64,000 nt of DNA from positions 62,001 to 126,000 of the forward strand of contig JAJDEU010000043.1 in NCBI GenBank assembly GCA_029259635.1, read 5' to 3'. Origin of the DNA: Planctomycetota bacterium (lineage in GTDB: Bacteria; Planctomycetota; UBA1135; GCA-002686595). Positions 7,740-16,074 of this stretch are shown here, piece after piece (positions within the stretch are counted from its first letter, which is position 1; each line of letters starts with the position of its first letter). The notes beneath the pieces were generated by a model. The model searched no databases and was not told the origin of the DNA. It saw only the letters and a program-made list of their open reading frames with translations. The position numbers were made by a program, and so were the translations under genes.

Positions 7740-9196
7740 CCGCTCGAAACGAAGCGCTTGAGTCGGGCCATCCAGCCCACCGGTGACGGCTCGCTACTCG
7801 ATTCGTCTCTCTCAATCGCGTACAGAAGGTCCGGAATCGAGCCCGCCGATTCCATGATGATCTCGACGTACGCTTTCTCCAGCTGAAGCATCATGTCGTG
7901 AGTCGAGCGCGGCTCGGCGGAACCGGTCATGGCTTCGCTCGAATCCGCTTTGAACTCGCGCAGAGCTTGAGCCCATGCGGACCAGTCGTCACGCGCGACG
8001 ATTCGAGAGCTGGAACTAGCTGAGGCGCTGCTCAAGACATCGGGCAGAGCGCCGGCATCGCTGACGAGCACGGGCAACCCGGCCGCGCGGGCTTCCCGAA
8101 CGGAAAGGCCGAAGACCTCCTCCCAGCGCGAAGGTGCTGCAACGCCATCCAAGCTGGCCAAAATCGCGGGCAACTCTGCGCGCGCGAAGGGCCCGTGAAT
8201 GCTCAAGTTCGCCGTGCTCTCGCCGAGCTGATTGAGCTCCGTCAAGTAGGAGTCGTCGCCATGGTAGGTCGGCATGTTTCCGTGAATCTGGAGCTTGAGA
8301 CCGTCGACCTTCGCGGCTGTGAAGGTCCGCGCCAATTCCAGAACGCCTTTACTCGGGAGAACCGTCCCTAAGATTCCGAGCGTCACACCCTCGGTCTCGG
8401 AGCTCGTCCTCGACGCTCGTTCGCGCGCCACCGCCGCCGCGAGCTCGGAAGTCTCGATCCCATTCTCGCAGACGACCAGGCTGTCGCTCGGAACGCCCGC
8501 CCTGACATAGACGTCGAGCGCCGCCTGAGATGGCGTGACCAGACGATCCGGTAACCCGAGCATCTCGAGCGCGAACTCGGTTCGCTTCGCGGCCGCCATG
8601 GAATCATCAGTGAGGTGCTCGCCCTGGGGACCGGTGGACAGCCCCGTTCCCGACGGCATCAGATGTGCCCAGGTCGCCGAGAGACAAGCCGCGCACACGT
8701 CCGGCTCGGGGCGTTTGCAGACTTCGCCATCCGCGCTGAGCATCTGGCCGCGAGGACAGAGCGGCCAATAATCGTGCAGCGTCATCAGGCAAGGAGCGCC
8801 GATATCGGAGAGCGCTCGCAGAGCCCCCATCCCAAAACCCGTCAGGTGATGAACGTGTACAACGTCGCAGGGCGTCTCCGCGAGCCAGCCGTGAATCGCG
8901 TCCTCGGCCCTCGCGTTCACGACGACGGATGCGAGCCGATCATGGTCGCCGTAGGCATAGGCCAACCGACGAACCTCAACTCCATCGAGATGCTCGATTC
9001 TCGTGGTAAAGGGCTCGTGCTTTGAACTCGAGTCCAAGCAAAACACATGAACGCGGTGCCCACGCGTCTTAAGGGCGCGCGCCAAATCTTGGGTGTGGCT
9101 CTCCACCCCACCGATGTCCGGCGGCCAACCGGCGCACAAAAATCCGATGTCGAGCCCAGTCCTTTGGACTTGCTGAGCGCTCTCGCGGGGATCCAT
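7736..9196 (-). CDS. GT4-family glycosyltransferase with four-cysteine insert
   Basis: 486 residues, GT-B fold. The N-terminal acceptor domain opens with 'IGFLCAGWPPDIGGVESH' (the usual 'PP.xGG.E' loop). The donor domain has 'LGILGTVLPSKGVLELA' and 'APSRWEEVFGLSVREARAAGLPVL', the E-x7-E region of GT4 enzymes. Between them is 'HDYWPLCPRGQ' followed by a cysteine set C147, C160, C168, C171 (C-x12-C-x7-C-x2-C), probably a metal-binding knuckle. The tail of about 80 residues beyond the GT fold has no recognised domain. It is the last gene of a minus-strand glycan operon, 42 bases after its paralogue. Donor and acceptor are unknown. Confidence 0.88.
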   Translation of the reverse strand: MDPRESAQQVQRTGLDIGFLCAGWPPDIGGVESHTQDLARALKTRGHRVHVFCLDSSSKHEPFTTRIEHLDGVEVRRLAYAYGDHDRLASVVVNARAEDAIHGWLAETPCDVVHVHHLTGFGMGALRALSDIGAPCLMTLHDYWPLCPRGQMLSADGEVCKRPEPDVCAACLSATWAHLMPSGTGLSTGPQGEHLTDDSMAAAKRTEFALEMLGLPDRLVTPSQAALDVYVRAGVPSDSLVVCENGIETSELAAAVARERASRTSSETEGVTLGILGTVLPSKGVLELARTFTAAKVDGLKLQIHGNMPTYHGDDSYLTELNQLGESTANLSIHGPFARAELPAILASLDGVAAPSRWEEVFGLSVREARAAGLPVLVSDAGALPDVLSSASASSSSRIVARDDWSAWAQALREFKADSSEAMTGSAEPRSTHDMMLQLEKAYVEIIMESAGSIPDLLYAIERDESSSEPSPVGWMARLKRFVSSG

Positions 9197-9238
9197 AGCT
9201 TTGTCTTAGTGGATGGCGGTGAGCGCGCCGAGCGCGGT

Positions 9239-10561
9239 TTAGCTCATCACGGTTGAGTAGATTTCCTCGATCTTGTCGAGGTGACCGTCCAACGTGACCG
9301 GGAGATCATGTCGGCCGGTCCGCGTGACTTTGCGAAGGATCACTTCGCGCATGGCGTTCGCCAACGCGTGCGGATCGCCGACGGGGCACAAGATTCCGTG
9401 AACGCCATCTTCGAGGACTTCTCGAATCCCGGGCACATCACTCGCGATGATAGGAACGCCGGCAGCACGGGCTTGAAGCACGGTGAGGGGAGCATTCTCG
9501 TCCCACTCCGAGGGAATCACCACGGCATTCAGGTCTCGAAGAATTCGGGCGCACTCAAGGGGTGAGAACGGCTTCTCAACGAGAACGCGCGGGCCGCGAT
9601 CTTTGGCCAAGAGCTCGATCGCGTACTCCCGGTTGCGCCCGCCGGTAGCTCGGCCATAGAGCAAGAGCTCCCACGGCTCCACCGACTCAGGCAGTCGACA
9701 GCGCATGATCTCAACAGCCTGAAGCAACGCCGCCAAACCCTTGTGCGGAGTGAATTGGCCCAGATAACCGAACCGAATCTTCTTCGACTCGGGCTCCTCT
9801 TGAGCCATTTCGAAGCCGCTCGGATCAAGCCCATAGCACAGGTGTGAAATCTTCTCCGGCAGCGCACCCAACGCCAAGAAAGCTTTTCCGATGACGTGCG
9901 TCGGCGCGACGAGGTGCCCGACCGCTCCGATGGACTCGCGAACGGCTTCCTCGCGTTCCTCCAAATCTCTGGGCATTACCACTCGGCCGACGCCGCCGAC
10001 GCGGGCGAGCGAGCGAATCGCCGTTCGTTTTGCCGCGAGCTCTATGCGGTTTCCATCGAAGGGTCCCGGTTCGCGAATACAACGCGCACAAACGTCCGGG
10101 GGATGTGGTCCGAAGCAGCGCTTCATTGTCCAATCGAACATCTGTCCGCGGTGACAGACCAAGCTGTAGTCCGTCAGCGTTACGACCGTGGGGACGTTCT
10201 CTTCGCGGCAAACAATCGGCATTCGCACCGAGAGTCCCCACAAGAGATACGTGAAGTGGACGACAGCGGGAGCCCACTCGCGAAGAATGGATCGAAAACA
10301 CTCCTCGACGCGTTGGTCTCGAAAGCTCTCCGCGAATGACTTCTCGGGGTCGCCCTCATTGTGGAGCAGATAGACCCGCACGCCGCCGGCACCTGTCGTT
10401 CGCTCTAGCGTATAACGCGTGCGCGACCCATCGCGCTCGGGGTGCAGAACGGCGACCTCGTGTCCGCGCTTCACCAGTCCCGTCACCAGCTGGTGGGTGT
10501 AGTACTCCGTTCCCCACTGACCGCGGGGAGGAAAGCCATTGCTGACGACCAAGACCTTCAA
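9239..10561 (-). CDS. GT4-family glycosyltransferase with four-cysteine insert (paralogue of the next gene)
   Basis: About 440 residues. I start it at the TTG (10561), which overlaps the upstream stop as TTGA and has GGAG 6 nt upstream; a TTG at 10579 is the only other near choice. The N-terminus reads 'MKVLVVSNGFPPRGQWGTEYY'. The donor domain has 'FGYLGQFTPHKGLAALLQAV' and 'IPSEWDENAPLTVLQARAAGVP'. As in the downstream paralogue, a 'DYSLVCHRGQM' loop is followed by cysteines C136, C149, C158 and C161. Neighbouring genes place it in extracellular or cell-surface polysaccharide synthesis; the exact sugar is unknown. Confidence 0.87.
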   Translation of the reverse strand: MKVLVVSNGFPPRGQWGTEYYTHQLVTGLVKRGHEVAVLHPERDGSRTRYTLERTTGAGGVRVYLLHNEGDPEKSFAESFRDQRVEECFRSILREWAPAVVHFTYLLWGLSVRMPIVCREENVPTVVTLTDYSLVCHRGQMFDWTMKRCFGPHPPDVCARCIREPGPFDGNRIELAAKRTAIRSLARVGGVGRVVMPRDLEEREEAVRESIGAVGHLVAPTHVIGKAFLALGALPEKISHLCYGLDPSGFEMAQEEPESKKIRFGYLGQFTPHKGLAALLQAVEIMRCRLPESVEPWELLLYGRATGGRNREYAIELLAKDRGPRVLVEKPFSPLECARILRDLNAVVIPSEWDENAPLTVLQARAAGVPIIASDVPGIREVLEDGVHGILCPVGDPHALANAMREVILRKVTRTGRHDLPVTLDGHLDKIEEIYSTVMS

Positions 10562-11865
10562 AGAGTTGCTCCGCCACAAACGGCATCGAGTTCTCTCTCG
10601 ACGCGGACAATAAATTTCGCGTGATCAAAGTGCGACTGGACTCGCTGCCCTGCCGACACCGCGTACTGTTTTCGACTCGCCTCGTTATTCGAGAGAGCCT
10701 CCATGCCGCTGGCCAAGCTCTCCACACTCCCCGAGTGAAACACTAGCCCATCCTGCTCGTGACGAACGATTTCAGGCGAAGCACCGCTGCTACTGACGAG
10801 CGGGCAGAGACCGTGAGCCATCGCTTCGAGAGTCGCCAAGCCAAAGGGCTCGCCCCACTGGCTCGGAAGCGCAAAGACGTGAGAGCTCGCCAGTTCACCC
10901 GAAAGCTGCTCGGCATCGATCATCCCCAAAAAAATCACGCGCCCCTCCAGCTCCGGCCTTGAAGCCAGCTGGTGCAACCGATTCGTATATTCGGCGCCGC
11001 CACCCCCAGCGAGAACCAATTGCAGGTCAACGCCTCGCTTCACGGCCAGTGCGCCTGCCTCCAGCAAGAGGTGCTGGCCTTTTCCCGTCCACAACATGGA
11101 GGAGCAGATTACACGCAGCGGCTCGTTCTGCGATCTCTCGCGCGGATCTAAATTTTGGGCTCGCTGCTCCATGACCGGGGAGAGACCGAGCGGAACGACG
11201 CCGAGCGAAGCTCTCTCCACTCCGTCGGCAGCCAGCTCACCCGCGACGTACTCGCTGGGCACCAAGAGCCTCCCGATCCCCGCCAGCCCGCGGAAAGTCC
11301 GCCACGCGCTCGTCAGGGCTCCCAACGAATCGCGCCTGCGCTCCGCTCGTTCGGCATTGCCGCGCCAATCACGAGCCCAATGGTTGAGCGGCCAGAGGTC
11401 GGCGATATAGCCAAGCGTGGGAACTCCCTGGCATCGCGCGGCGAGGATCGGAGCCAGAGAGACCAACCCGAGATTGAAGAAAAAGAGCGAGTCGGCGCCG
11501 GTCTGCGCGAGCGCGCGAAGAGTGGCTTGCCAATTGCTCATGCGCAAAAAGTGCAGTCGAAAGCGCTCGAGATTGGAGACGCCGGAGGCCCACTCAAAGA
11601 GATCCCGCTCGATGTCCAGCCCGGGCTCCATCCAGGGCAAGACGCTGGAGTCGGTAGCGAAGTCTTCGCCTTTTCCCGTGAGAATCGAGACCGTGTGTCC
11701 ACGCGCACGCAGCGCCTCCACGACATCTTTCGTGAGCAGCTCGTAGCCGCCAGCGACGTAAGGCGGATAGCGGAGTGTGACGACGAGGATCTTGCGTCGA
11801 ACGAGAGCCCCGCTCTCGATCGCATTCGGCAGATGAGAGTGAGCAGCTGCCGTCGTCGCGGTCAA
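10558..11865 (-). CDS. GT4-family glycosyltransferase
   Basis: 435 residues, GT-B fold. The start is a TTG overlapping the stop of the upstream sulfatase-like gene (TTGA), with GGGGAG just upstream; no ATG or GTG gives a full domain. The N-terminal domain carries 'RKILVVTLRYPPYVAGGYELL'. The donor domain carries 'MLWTGKGQHLLLEAGAL' and 'ALPSQWGEPFGLATLEAMAHGL', with the conserved E-P-F-G-x-x-x-x-E. It lacks the cysteine insert of the two downstream glycosyltransferases. Its own stop overlaps the TTG of the next gene in the same way, so sulfatase-like, GT and GT form a tightly coupled chain. Confidence 0.88.
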   Translation of the reverse strand: MTATTAAAHSHLPNAIESGALVRRKILVVTLRYPPYVAGGYELLTKDVVEALRARGHTVSILTGKGEDFATDSSVLPWMEPGLDIERDLFEWASGVSNLERFRLHFLRMSNWQATLRALAQTGADSLFFFNLGLVSLAPILAARCQGVPTLGYIADLWPLNHWARDWRGNAERAERRRDSLGALTSAWRTFRGLAGIGRLLVPSEYVAGELAADGVERASLGVVPLGLSPVMEQRAQNLDPRERSQNEPLRVICSSMLWTGKGQHLLLEAGALAVKRGVDLQLVLAGGGGAEYTNRLHQLASRPELEGRVIFLGMIDAEQLSGELASSHVFALPSQWGEPFGLATLEAMAHGLCPLVSSSGASPEIVRHEQDGLVFHSGSVESLASGMEALSNNEASRKQYAVSAGQRVQSHFDHAKFIVRVERELDAVCGGATL

Positions 11866-13403
11866 CGGAGCTCCCCTAAGTAGCCGAGTTCCGTCAGTCG
11901 CTGGATCAGCAGCTCATCCTCGATGTGATCGGACTCCAACGAGGTCTGCAAGATCTCTCGCGTCTGCGAGATGTTTTGCTCCCAATCGGCGAGAGCCAAT
12001 TTCAAAGCGTCCGCCTCATCGGCTGACGGCTTTGAGCTCGACGCCGCTTCCGCTGAAGAACCCTGCGGCTGAAGCGAATGAAAAGACTGCTCGACGAGAC
12101 CACCTCTGGGATTGGACGTGCCAAACCACTGTTCAAGGAGCTCGGGCGACTTTGCGCTAAACCTCAGCTCCTCGAACGCCCACTCCTCGCCGAAGACAAC
12201 GGCACCGTTCACCATGCCTTCCGATGCGAAGGCATGGGAACGCACACTCTCCGCCTCACCGTTCAAGACCGGAATATGCGAGTGACCGTGCATTCCGCTC
12301 GGAATGGGAAGCCCTTCCCACTCCAAAAGTGTCGGTGCGATGTCGACGAGCGAAGCGAGGTGAGTCAATCGGCGCCCGCCTTGCAGGTTCACGAGATCTT
12401 TCTTCAGCGAGGACTCGTCCCGCGGAGCCAAGCGAAGAATCCATGGCACATGGAGTTCGTTGGCTGAGAGCAAACCGCTGCGCAAGAGCAACCCCGATTC
12501 GCCGAACTGAAGGCCGTAGCTTCCTACCACACAAATCGTCGTATTCCCGAAGAGCCCTTCCAGCTCTAGGTTCCGAAAGAGAGTTCCAAGCAAACTATCG
12601 ATGCGGCGAATGGCCCCGTCGTAGCGCTGCTCGTGCGCGGCCAAAGTTCGTGGCCAGCCCGCCCACCGGGACCTCGGGATCGTGAAGAACACATCGTCCG
12701 TCGATCCGACGGGTGGGATGAACGAGTCCCGCTCTTCCACGGGAAAGTAGTCGTCCCATTTTGGATTGGCCTCGCGCCAGATGCGGGACAAGTCGCGCAA
12801 GTGTAGGTACGCGAACCAATTTCGATCCGGCCCAAGCTCGGCAAGCCAATTCCGCAGAGCGGCGGAGAGCGCCAAGCCTCCCCGCTCCTTTCGAGCTCGA
12901 CGGTCCTGCCGCTCGTCCTGGTCGAAGACCTGGAAACCGTGGTCATAGGCCCCGAATTTATTGAGGGACTCGGTGTCCATGAAGGCGGCTGTGGAATAGT
13001 CCGCAGACAAAAACTCGATCGACAGTCGCGGCACGCTCTCGGGCACATGCCAACGATTGGACTCCGGAATCTGAATTCGCTTTGGAATCTTGCGGCTCGC
13101 GACAGCCGGGTAGCAGCCTGTCAGAAGGCTCGTGTGAGCCGGTATCAGCAATGGCGCTGTCGAGTAGGTCCGCGTAAAGAGCACGCTCTTATCGATCAAG
13201 CTATCGAGACTGGGTGTCGTCTTCCGGTCGTACCCCATGGCCGACATGTGGTCCAACCGAAGCTCGTCGATCGCGATGAGGAGGACTCCACGTCCCTTGC
13301 CCGGTTCGATGGGCTGACAAGCCCCAACTAGGCTGCAGAGAGCCAGCGCGAGAAGCCCGGTTAGGAAGAGTCCCGATTTGGTTTGGTTCCGACAATCACG
13401 CAT
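11862..13403 (-). CDS. Sulfatase-fold lipoprotein, probably catalytically inactive
   Basis: Alkaline-phosphatase/sulfatase superfamily, about 513 residues from the ATG at 13403. That start gives a lipoprotein signal ('GLFLTGLLALALCSLVGAC', C29); further starts lie upstream to 13442. The fold is recognisable from 'IAIDELRLDHMSAMGYDRKTTPSLD' and 'PAHTSLLTGCYP', but the catalytic pieces are gone. The formylglycine C-x-P-S-R motif is L-I-P-A-H (L86-H90), and the metal-binding D-H-G near residue 295 is S-Y-G. It is therefore likely to bind rather than cleave its ligand, or to act in a different way. The C-terminal about 80 residues are serine/glutamate-rich and helical. It is first in the glycosyltransferase operon, suggesting a structural role in glycan assembly. 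Confidence 0.82.
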   Translation of the reverse strand: MRDCRNQTKSGLFLTGLLALALCSLVGACQPIEPGKGRGVLLIAIDELRLDHMSAMGYDRKTTPSLDSLIDKSVLFTRTYSTAPLLIPAHTSLLTGCYPAVASRKIPKRIQIPESNRWHVPESVPRLSIEFLSADYSTAAFMDTESLNKFGAYDHGFQVFDQDERQDRRARKERGGLALSAALRNWLAELGPDRNWFAYLHLRDLSRIWREANPKWDDYFPVEERDSFIPPVGSTDDVFFTIPRSRWAGWPRTLAAHEQRYDGAIRRIDSLLGTLFRNLELEGLFGNTTICVVGSYGLQFGESGLLLRSGLLSANELHVPWILRLAPRDESSLKKDLVNLQGGRRLTHLASLVDIAPTLLEWEGLPIPSGMHGHSHIPVLNGEAESVRSHAFASEGMVNGAVVFGEEWAFEELRFSAKSPELLEQWFGTSNPRGGLVEQSFHSLQPQGSSAEAASSSKPSADEADALKLALADWEQNISQTREILQTSLESDHIEDELLIQRLTELGYLGELR

Positions 13404-13516
13404 GCTGCCCGCCAGCATCGCGTTGCCCATCGAGAGGTACAAGCTCCGCTTCGCGCCTCTTGCGTGCGTGCTTCATTGTGCGGGACCGTTGGGCATTGAA
13501 ATCGCCCGACCGGACT

Positions 13517-14299
13517 CTATCGGAGCTCAAAAACCATGGAGCGAGGTGCCCAGCCGCGCTCACCAAGCTCGGTCTCCACACGAACCCAGTCTCCGAGTTC
13601 ATCGAGCAGATCGACCCGGGATCCGGCGCCGACCTGAGCGATAGCCGGATGGGTCTCGCCCGGTTCCGTGCGCAGCGCAGCTGCCGGTTGTTCAAGGATC
13701 ATCGCCTCCGGATGCTCACTCTCCGTCGAGAGCTGCCACGCCAGCGGCGCCGAGGAGAACAGAACGGCGAGAAACCCGAGGAACGCAAGCCGGCGCCACA
13801 GACTTCCGCCTCGTACAGCCTCCATCGTGAGGGCGAAGGTCCAGAGCGCGATGCACAGCAGCATCATCCATCCGGCCTCCGAACGATCGACCGAGGAGAG
13901 AATTCGAGCCACCGTGGACCGCAAGTCGCCGCGGTCAGCGGGCTCGAGCTCCGCCTCTCTTCGGACGAACTCCAGGTTGTTCCAGGCATCGCCGTCGCGC
14001 GGCGTCGCTCCGATGCAGGAGGTGTACCAGCCGATGGCTTCCGTAACCCTGCCCTGTCGGTAGACCGCGTTTCCGATGTTGTAGAGCACCTGGCCGCGAT
14101 CCGCAGTCGCCAGATCTTCCTCAAGCGCGGAAATCCAGACCGCTTCCGCCGTCGAGTAATCGCCAGCGCGATAGGCCTCAATCGCCGTCGCGTTCTTCGA
14201 AGAGATATCGCCAGCCTGCTCAGGTGAATTCGCCATGGGCGAGTTCGCCGCAGCAACCAGCACGAGACTCAAGAGAGCTATCCCGAACTTGCCAAGCAT
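13517..14299 (-). CDS. batE: BatE-like TPR and SH3-like membrane protein
   Basis: 260 residues: signal peptide (residues 1-18), a TPR region (about 35-105, 'AIEAYRAGDYSTAEAVWISAL' and 'LYNIGNAVYRQGRVTEAIGWY'), two membrane helices around 142-160 and 167-187, and a C-terminal bacterial SH3-like domain ('ALRTEPGETHPAIAQVGAGSRV', then 'GDWVRVE' and 'RGWAP'). This is the layout of BatE, the last member of the Bat ('aerotolerance') operon. Its ATG overlaps the batD stop (TAATG). The role of Bat proteins is still unclear; they are proposed to form an envelope stress complex with the VWA proteins. Confidence 0.85.
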   Translation of the reverse strand: MLGKFGIALLSLVLVAAANSPMANSPEQAGDISSKNATAIEAYRAGDYSTAEAVWISALEEDLATADRGQVLYNIGNAVYRQGRVTEAIGWYTSCIGATPRDGDAWNNLEFVRREAELEPADRGDLRSTVARILSSVDRSEAGWMMLLCIALWTFALTMEAVRGGSLWRRLAFLGFLAVLFSSAPLAWQLSTESEHPEAMILEQPAAALRTEPGETHPAIAQVGAGSRVDLLDELGDWVRVETELGERGWAPRSMVFELR

Positions 14300-16074
14300 T
14301 ACAGTCCACTCCGAATCAGTTGGTCAGCCAGCTCCAAGAGTTCGCTCTCGGGCGTCGCTTCATCGCCGTTCTTCGAAGAGGCATAGGCTCCTCGTTCCAA
14401 GCGCCCGATGACCTTGGCCAGTCGCTCACTCGTGTCGCCGAACGCGTCGGTGAGATGCTCGACGGGATCGCGTCCCACCCAGGAGACTTGAGATTCACGC
14501 GAGCGCGCGGCGAGGAAGTCGTTGAGAGCCTTCAGCTCATCTTTGGAACTGGAGGCCTTTGCCAAATCGCGCGCCAACTGCTTGCGCGCGCGACGCCTGC
14601 GACGCTCGAGGGGTCCATTCGGATCTCCGCGCCGTCGTCGAATCTGCGTCCGCAGAGCGAGCCAGCTGACCAGCACCCCTCCACTGAGCAAACCGAGCGT
14701 CAGCAGATCGGGCGAGCGCATGCTCGATCCAGCGCCGGAAGTCCCAAGAGCGCTCGTCTGAATATCCTCGATATCCGTTTGGACTCCGCTGCCCTCCCCA
14801 TCGTCGTCAAGTAAGACCTCGTTCTCGAGAGCGCGAACTCGAATTCGAATCGGCGAGGTCTTGATCGATGTGAACTCACCCTTGCTCGGATCGTAGACCG
14901 ACAGGCTAACGGGAGGAATCTCTTTGATGGTGTCCTTCAGCGGCGCGACGTCGAACTCAATCGTCCTTCGATCCAAGCCCTTCTCTCGGTTGGCGCTACC
15001 AAACACTCGAAACTCTTCGAAGGCTTCGTCGCGGTCGAGTTGCGGCGGATCGAAGAACATGAAGTTGCCCTCACCGCTCCACGTGACGTTGAGCTTGATC
15101 GACTCCCCCACATCGACGTCCCGCGTGTCCACGTCGGCGCGCACATCGAACATCCCGACTGCGCCGGTGTAGTCCAGTGGTTGACCTTCATTCGGAAGAT
15201 TGCCGATGGATAAGACAATCGGGTCGCCCGCGACGAAGAAGGACTCCTTCTTTCGGCCGTTTCCAAAGATCGGGCGCTGACCCTGTCGGCCGAACTCGAG
15301 GAAAGGCTGCGAGAGATTGAGCTCGGCCGGACGCGTCGGCAAGAAGACTCGCCGCAACCGGAATGTGCGAAACTCACGACCCTCGCGGGCGCGAATCCCG
15401 ATCTCTTCGACGGTGATCGTATCCGAGCCGTTCAAGTTAATGCGAGGCAGGCGGCTCGCCAGGCTCGGCGGGCTCTCGAGCTCGAGCAGCTCACCCAGGT
15501 TTCCCCACCACGGAAGAATGAGATTGGCGTAGTCCACCTTGCCGGACATGCCCACGTCCCAGCCGAAGAGCATCTCCAGCTCGAACGGCATCTTCTCGAC
15601 GAGCGAACCACTCGACACCGAGACATCGAAGAAGCCGAGCTCAGCACCCTTGAGGTCTTCGACAACCGTAAGCGGCATGGGCTTGGTGGAGATGCGCTCT
15701 CCATCCACCGTGATCCCGATGGGCGGAATCTCGTACTCCCCGAGGGCCAACGGACGCACCGAAATACGCCAGGTCATGCTGCTCGTCGCAACGCGGCGCG
15801 CTCCCACAATGGAGATATTCTCGCTGTGGAAAGGCGAGCCGATGGGGCCGATCTCAAGATCCGTGACCTTGGGAACCCTGTCCACCGATCCCGCGGCGTT
15901 TTCGATCGTGATTAAAATCGAGAGCTCTTCGCCCAGCCGCGCCAGGCCGGTCGAGAGGCGCGCACTGTAGCTCGCGCTCGATTGAGCCGATGGCGCCGAA
16001 CTGAGCAGCCCCATCGACAGGAGAGCCAGAATCGCTACGGCCGCATAATTTCGAGGAGTTCTCATCCGATTCAC
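14299..16074 (-). CDS. batD: BatD-like oxygen-tolerance protein
   Basis: 591 residues: signal peptide ending in 'SSAPSAQS' near residue 33, several immunoglobulin-like beta domains (about 35-420, starting 'YSARLSTGLARLGEELSILITIENA', the BatD N-terminal pattern), one transmembrane helix near 455-473, then a basic cytoplasmic tail of about 115 residues. I use the GTG at 16074, which overlaps the upstream stop as GTGA; an ATG three codons later is possible. BatD is thought to present its beta domains in the periplasm next to the VWA proteins BatA and BatB. Confidence 0.88.
   Translation of the reverse strand: MNRMRTPRNYAAVAILALLSMGLLSSAPSAQSSASYSARLSTGLARLGEELSILITIENAAGSVDRVPKVTDLEIGPIGSPFHSENISIVGARRVATSSMTWRISVRPLALGEYEIPPIGITVDGERISTKPMPLTVVEDLKGAELGFFDVSVSSGSLVEKMPFELEMLFGWDVGMSGKVDYANLILPWWGNLGELLELESPPSLASRLPRINLNGSDTITVEEIGIRAREGREFRTFRLRRVFLPTRPAELNLSQPFLEFGRQGQRPIFGNGRKKESFFVAGDPIVLSIGNLPNEGQPLDYTGAVGMFDVRADVDTRDVDVGESIKLNVTWSGEGNFMFFDPPQLDRDEAFEEFRVFGSANREKGLDRRTIEFDVAPLKDTIKEIPPVSLSVYDPSKGEFTSIKTSPIRIRVRALENEVLLDDDGEGSGVQTDIEDIQTSALGTSGAGSSMRSPDLLTLGLLSGGVLVSWLALRTQIRRRRGDPNGPLERRRRRARKQLARDLAKASSSKDELKALNDFLAARSRESQVSWVGRDPVEHLTDAFGDTSERLAKVIGRLERGAYASSKNGDEATPESELLELADQLIRSGL

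Noticed and set aside
13460-14227. 255-codon plus-strand frame
   Set aside because: Antisense to batE, whose TPR, membrane and SH3-like parts and operon position are clear.
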